Below, in pieces: positions 61,501 to 64,000 of a stretch of 64,000 bases of DNA. The translations under genes were made by a program, and so were the position numbers. The notes beneath the pieces are model-generated. The model did no database searches. It was not told the DNA's origin and was given only the letters and a program-made list of their open reading frames with translations. The stretch covers positions 3,501 through 67,500 of the forward strand of contig JBDHVW010000042.1 in the NCBI GenBank assembly GCA_039809865.1. The letters run 5' to 3'. The stretch comes from QWHO01 sp039809865. Lineage in GTDB: Bacteria > Vulcanimicrobiota > Xenobia > Xenobiales > QWHO01. The first letter of the stretch is position 1. Each line of letters starts with the position of its first letter.

Positions 61501-62371
61501 AGGGGAGGCCAGCGCGCCCGTGCCCGAGACCGTCGAGCTGGCGCCGGTGCCGGTCCCAAAATCGACCCGTCCCGCGGACGATCTCGAGTTTGCCTACCAG
61601 TCGGCGCGGCTGGGCCAGATGTTCGATCAGAATAACAGCACTTCGTCGCGGGCTGTGTTCTCGGCGGTGCTGGCGGTGGCCGGGGACGAGGAAAAAGCCC
61701 GCGAGGCCTACCAGCTCGGGGGGCGCTTCGACCAGAACAACTCGCGCTCGTCCCGCGCGGCGTATTCGGTGGCGGCAGCCGCGGCGGGCGACCCGGACCG
61801 GGCGCGCCAGGCCTATCGCCTGGGGACCGAGTTCGACCAGGGCAATTCGCACGCGTCGCGCTCCCTCTACACCCTGGCGGCGGCCCTGGCTGGCGACCGC
61901 AAGCGGGCGCGTCAGGCCTACGCTGACGGAACGGCGCTGGACAACGGCAACTCGCACCGCACGCGGGCCTTCTTCACGGTCGCGGCCGCCATCGCGGGGC
62001 CCAACATCGGCGTGGCCGCCGCCCTGGGCTCGCAGTTCGACCGCAACAACTCCACGCGCTCGCGCAGCCTCTTCACGGTGGCGTGCGCCATCGCGGGCGA
62101 TACGGCCTCGGCCGAGGCTGCCCACGACCTGGCCACCGAGTTCGATCGCAACAACAGCACGGCGTCGCGCGCCATGTTCACCATCGCCTGCGCCATCGCG
62201 GGCACCGAGGAGCGGGCCCGCAAAGCCCACGAGCTGGCCGGCGAGCTCGACCGCAACAACAGCACCAAGTCGCGGGCCATGTACACCATCGCCTGCGCGG
62301 CCGCGCTCAATCCGGAGCGGGCGCGGCTCGCCATTCCCATCAACTATGACTACATCTGGGACGATGACTGA
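58556..62371 (+). CDS. giant protein with two families of internal repeats, 1271 residues
   Basis: ATG 58556. Residues 1-50 are an Ala/Pro-rich lead (MQISALNAAALQG...ADTVSLSPE) without a Sec signal. About 320-900 holds five copies of a 115-118-residue helical repeat, each marked by a W-Y-G-Y-like motif (Trp385, 500, 615, 733, 851). 1023-1255 holds seven copies of a 35-residue repeat, consensus F-D-x-N-N-S-x-x-S-R-A-x-F-T-x-A-x-A-x-A-G-x-x-x-x-A-R-x-A-x-x-L-G. The chain ends YDYIWDDD. Neither repeat matches a family I recognise (TPR, Sel1 and HEAT considered). Its stop overlaps the EEP gene start by 8 bp. Confidence 0.85.
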   Translation: MQISALNAAALQGVPRHRPRAAASEAAADTVSLSPEPNARPANPAARSGLGALGPVVEGELAQLHLKFAEKKWLRLWGPDTKPLSAEQAAGRLESGKASRLLVEIGGKQLPLQDKTDLAALEHLSGQSLREAPATAQALKNLADGGHTFEGLGNYEAYLVSKAGQSLVVLQSETPCLRVTPQELVEPSLPARVASCERVWSDAAQRLETDPAGATAAAVRHLAQVYPGQADRIAAQIPAGPMRALTSHMLKELAPDAVADRLELAAPPLPGSTPLERAEALQKFGWASELTGLQAADKALRFQTREVGWNQARERMEQVAALKRPELVAQFATSTPDPGVLARAIEDRLPHSEPQAALKARSSPHQAFLEVSRLADTLTESKQSWYGHSQPLLRAYARHKPDAEALEFLHEAARKGIVGDEAAQALQAVLTPVGNLSQTDRIRFFRELTMQDHKAMAQTTVRLSVYTAWAEEVKAGATPEAAAKHVTEIGDQLVKQNQTWYGYAGPSFQALGRYAAADDDKRAFLLELIEHGVSGDQANACLALVVKPVAQTTLKERAQGFRDVCLAKTPLADAGAREAAVRAWRADVAAGTTPAEATARLQALGEDLTKRGVTWYGYVQGALSSYETYLAGSDAERTQRQGFMASLMERQILGDELRGACDQVFPPVGNTTVNERVAAFDRLAGTKPFSTGNCRVPAMAAWRAEVAAGTPSDRALTRLTQVAGALEKAKVEWYGYVTPVLEGYADHLAGGDELDPGRAFLGRLIGNGVYGDEACSVLGTLLEPTSGATLDEKSQAFEQLAYGKDTLYAGGLRGSLAEALQSQVACGVPVEEARQSLESLATAAKAAKYTWSGYVSGMLTGCADNLQSPLAQRTGYAMLTAELGHGKPQNTRLDKIPLRLGEVMEELSELGLTDAELGTLLQGATLESLDSVVETARQASALARRPENAAAVGEGEGHVVFQGVRVAKRGAHVESDGPELTEGEASAPVPETVELAPVPVPKSTRPADDLEFAYQSARLGQMFDQNNSTSSRAVFSAVLAVAGDEEKAREAYQLGGRFDQNNSRSSRAAYSVAAAAAGDPDRARQAYRLGTEFDQGNSHASRSLYTLAAALAGDRKRARQAYADGTALDNGNSHRTRAFFTVAAAIAGPNIGVAAALGSQFDRNNSTRSRSLFTVACAIAGDTASAEAAHDLATEFDRNNSTASRAMFTIACAIAGTEERARKAHELAGELDRNNSTKSRAMYTIACAAALNPERARLAIPINYDYIWDDD
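61622..62320 (+). repeat. seven in-frame 105-bp repeats encoding the FDxNNS motif
   Basis: Repeat starts at 61622, 61727, 61832, 61937, 62036, 62141 and 62246; spacing is 105 bp, except 99 bp for the fourth unit. Copies 5-7 (FDRNNST, LDRNNST) are the most alike. Codons vary between copies, so this is an old, protein-level repeat under selection rather than a recent DNA expansion. Confidence 0.9.
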
Positions 62372-63248
62372 GCGAATCCGCCTGATCAGCTACAACGTGG
62401 CACGCCTGGGGGCCACCTCCAAAGACCCCACGCCCACCGAGGAGGCTCTGCAAGCCACCTCCGCCACGCTGCGCGAGCTCGACGGCAAGTCGGTGGCGCT
62501 GCAGGAGGTGCCCTCGGAGGATGCTCTGCGTGAGCTGGCGCGGCGCAGCGGCTACGCCCACGCGGTTTTCGTGAAGAGCAACGATCCGACGCACCACCAC
62601 CTGGGCTTTTTGAGCACCCGTCCTCTGGAAGCCACCGAATCTCACGCGGAGCGCCTCTTCGACGGGCAGAAGTTCTCGCGGGACGTGGCCGTGGTGAGCA
62701 TGGAGCTGACGCCGGCCCGGCGGGCTCGCTTCCTGAACGGTCACCTGAAAGCCGACCCGTTCTATCTCAAGCCGACGACTCCCGAGAAAAAAGCCGAAGC
62801 CGTGCGCTTGCGCGGACGAGAGGCCCTGGAGCTGGGCCAGATCGTGGTCGAGAACCAGGCGCGCTACCCGCGCGAGGCTTACGTGGTGGGTCTGGACCAG
62901 AACGCCCCGGCCGGAGCGCCCGAGTTGCGGGGCTTGCCGGGGGTCGACCCGCTGCCGGACGTGGCCAGCCATCCCGCGCGGGGGCAGCGGATCGACGCGC
63001 TGCGCGTGTCGGCCGAGCTGGCCGGCTGCGTGGCGGCGGCCTTCGTGCACGACAGCGAGTCGGCGCGGCGCGCCTCCGATCACCTACCGGTGGTTCTTGA
63101 CCTGACCTTTCCCGGTGAGGCGCTGGACGGCCCTACGGCGAATCGTGAGATACATACTGACCAGGTAGGCCGTGGACCCGACCACGAGGGCGGTTTTGAG
63201 CGCCAGCCACTGGCGCAGCTCGAGGCTACTCACCGGAACCCTTTGTAA
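62364..63248 (+). CDS. endonuclease/exonuclease/phosphatase (EEP) family protein
   Basis: 294 residues from ATG 62364, overlapping the stop of the giant repeat protein. EEP motifs: IRLISYNVARLG (Asn), SVALQEVPS (metal-binding Glu), LNGHLKADP (N-x-H), VVGLDQNAP (D-x-N) and ASDHLPVVLDL (catalytic D-H). The family covers DNase I-like nucleases and phosphodiesterases, including sphingomyelinases and inositol phosphatases. No signal peptide. The last 45 residues run past the fold and overlap the minus-strand small gene; a frame error or a natural tail could explain this. Coupling suggests that it works with the repeat protein. Confidence 0.82.
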   Translation: MTERIRLISYNVARLGATSKDPTPTEEALQATSATLRELDGKSVALQEVPSEDALRELARRSGYAHAVFVKSNDPTHHHLGFLSTRPLEATESHAERLFDGQKFSRDVAVVSMELTPARRARFLNGHLKADPFYLKPTTPEKKAEAVRLRGREALELGQIVVENQARYPREAYVVGLDQNAPAGAPELRGLPGVDPLPDVASHPARGQRIDALRVSAELAGCVAAAFVHDSESARRASDHLPVVLDLTFPGEALDGPTANREIHTDQVGRGPDHEGGFERQPLAQLEATHRNPL

Positions 63249-63320
63249 TTCGGGCGTGTACCACCCCAGCACGGCGCCGAGGGCCGTACCGACGAGCAGA
63301 GCGATAAGATGACGCTTCAT
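63084..63320 (-). CDS. small membrane protein, 78 residues
   Basis: ATG 63320 to TAG 63084. Two helices (HLIALLVGTALGAVLGWYT and WLALKTALVVGSTAYLVSMYL) with a basic tail (RRRAVQRLTGKGQVKNHR), a typical small inner-membrane protein. It overlaps the 3' end of the EEP gene by 165 bp on the opposite strand, which is unusually long, so either this gene or the EEP tail may be mis-called. The membrane-protein-like hydrophobic pattern favours it being real. Confidence 0.6.
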   Translation of the reverse strand: MKRHLIALLVGTALGAVLGWYTPELQRVPVSSLELRQWLALKTALVVGSTAYLVSMYLTIRRRAVQRLTGKGQVKNHR

Positions 63321-63366
63321 GTCTTGATTTGTTCTCGTTCGCCGGAACGGCATTCCTCCCGAATTT

Positions 63367-64000
63367 ATGACCTTTCGGGCAGAAGGCGCGACGCGAAAGC
63401 CTCTCGAAAGTAACCGCGTGGACTGGCGAAAGCTGCGCGACAAGCTTCGGGCCGAGGAAAAAGAGGCTCCCGAGGAAAGCGCCCCAGAAGAATCAGCCGA
63501 AAGCTCCGCGCAGGATGGTCCTCCCCCTGCCGCTGCGCCGTTGGCCGAGCCCGAAGGCTCGGGCAAGACAGCTGCGCGCGCCGTTGTGCCTCCCGAGACC
63601 GAGGGCTCGAAGGCCGAGCTGGATCCCCCGCCGGCCGGTGGGCTGAGCTGGGACGCGCTGAAATCCGACGACGAGGACGACGAGCAGTCCCAGCGCGCCG
63701 CCGAGGAGTTGCGGGCCGAGGAAGCCCGCTGGGCCGAGGCCGAGCGCATCGCCGACGACCGTCGTGCGCGCGAAGCCCGCGAGGAGTCCGAGCGCGAAGC
63801 CCAGGCGGCGCTGGCCGCCGTGCTCGAGGAAGAAGCCGAGCAAGAGCGCCAGGCCGAGGAAGTCCGTAAGGCTGAAGCCGAGCGCCTCGCCGAGGAAGAG
63901 CGGAAGGCCGAGGAAGCCCGCAAGGCTGAAGAGGAGCGCCTCGCCGAGGAAGAGCGGAAGGCCGAGGAAGCCCGCAAGGCTGAAGAGGAGCGCCTCGCCG
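63367..64000 (+). CDS. highly charged coiled-coil repeat protein, N-terminal part
   Basis: ATG 63367, open to the right edge of the window. After MTFRAEGATRKPLESNRVDW and a Glu/Ala/Pro-rich linker, it becomes a continuous Glu/Ala/Arg/Lys helix (ESEREAQAALAAVLEEEAEQERQAEEVRKAEAERLAEEE-type). The last part consists of 18-residue units AEEARKAEEERLAEEERK. It is probably a long single alpha-helix or coiled coil, as in TolA-like or surface-spanning proteins; the function cannot be judged without the C-terminus. Confidence 0.7.
   Translation, partial: MTFRAEGATRKPLESNRVDWRKLRDKLRAEEKEAPEESAPEESAESSAQDGPPPAAAPLAEPEGSGKTAARAVVPPETEGSKAELDPPPAGGLSWDALKSDDEDDEQSQRAAEELRAEEARWAEAERIADDRRAREAREESEREAQAALAAVLEEEAEQERQAEEVRKAEAERLAEEERKAEEARKAEEERLAEEERKAEEARKAEEERLA
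63853..64000 (+). repeat. 54-bp tandem repeat in the charged protein gene
   Basis: Units starting at 63907 and 63961 are identical as far as visible; a diverged unit precedes them. Each encodes AEEARKAEEERLAEEERK. The array continues beyond the window. Confidence 0.85.

Noticed and set aside
58889..62230. Open frame of 1113 codons on the minus strand
   Set aside because: Antisense to the giant repeat protein; its apparent repeats mirror those of the sense strand.
63321..63977. Ser/Ala/Arg-rich minus-strand extension upstream of the 78-residue membrane protein
   Set aside because: It is the complement of the charged Glu/Ala repeat; the real start is the ATG at 63320.

Overview
The window is strongly GC-rich, densely packed bacterial chromosome with no rRNA, tRNA, phage or insertion sequence that I could recognise. 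The host is most likely a diderm member of the Terrabacteria side of the tree (Armatimonadota, Eremiobacterota/Vulcanimicrobiota or a relative). The main evidence is an outer-membrane porin built as signal peptide, SLH domain, coiled coil and beta-barrel (28732-31185). This is the OmpM/SlpM-type architecture of diderms that tether the outer membrane through SLH domains. Prepilin genes, a secretin-like protein and Tat- or Sec-exported enzymes fit a two-membrane cell. The phylum is inference; that the cell is a diderm is well supported.

Layout. 1-5300 (mostly minus): dapB (cut by the window edge), an M16 peptidase, recN, an HxlR regulator, and a clostripain-like peptidase whose N-terminus is a 42-bp minisatellite, coupled to a free-standing I9-type propeptide-like protein. 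5354-7907: three prepilin/pilus-assembly genes chained by TTGA overlaps. 8333-16522: glyQS, a nitroreductase, two rhomboid proteases, ppdK, a TSUP permease and small genes, including a 57-residue one that runs into a terminator. 16491-23239: a secretin-like exported protein, comM, then a periplasmic copper amine oxidase, EamA transporter and saccharopine-dehydrogenase-like operon. 23236-28277 (minus): a cupredoxin, a sensor kinase homologue lacking its phospho-acceptor His, and an MFS/HEAT/cyclic-nucleotide-domain fusion. 28378-35387: a small membrane protein, the SLH porin, an APC permease, an omega-type GST, a 30-residue ORF behind a large hairpin, and selB.

35441-46914 is the accessory-looking part. 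It holds TPR and unrecognised proteins, a two-gene segment (a DUF4132-like protein and an orphan) bracketed by a 54-bp direct repeat, a chimeric remnant made of pieces of neighbouring loci, a secreted SGNH hydrolase pair, and a macro-domain protein. 47092-54717 contains a Tat-exported beta-carbonic anhydrase, NDH-2 with a TlpA-like thioredoxin, then 5'-nucleotidase, selD, selA and a TerB-like gene. selD carries an in-frame TGA exactly at its active-site Cys position, followed by a bacterial SECIS-like hairpin, so SelD is itself a selenoprotein. Together with selA and selB, this shows the organism decodes UGA as selenocysteine; selC is not in the window. 54714-57733: a SABATH-type methyltransferase and an M48 peptidase. 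58018-58555 is a noncoding repeat tract. 58556-63248 encodes a 1271-residue protein with two different internal repeat families (five copies of about 116 residues, seven copies of 35 residues), translationally coupled to an endonuclease/exonuclease/phosphatase-fold enzyme. The window ends inside a highly charged repeat protein.

My best candidates for something undescribed are: the 58556-63248 repeat protein plus EEP enzyme; the direct-repeat-bounded two-gene segment at 38029-42447; and a short shared N-terminal motif in four otherwise unrelated proteins without signal peptides. Database comparisons were not possible, so novelty statements are inferences.
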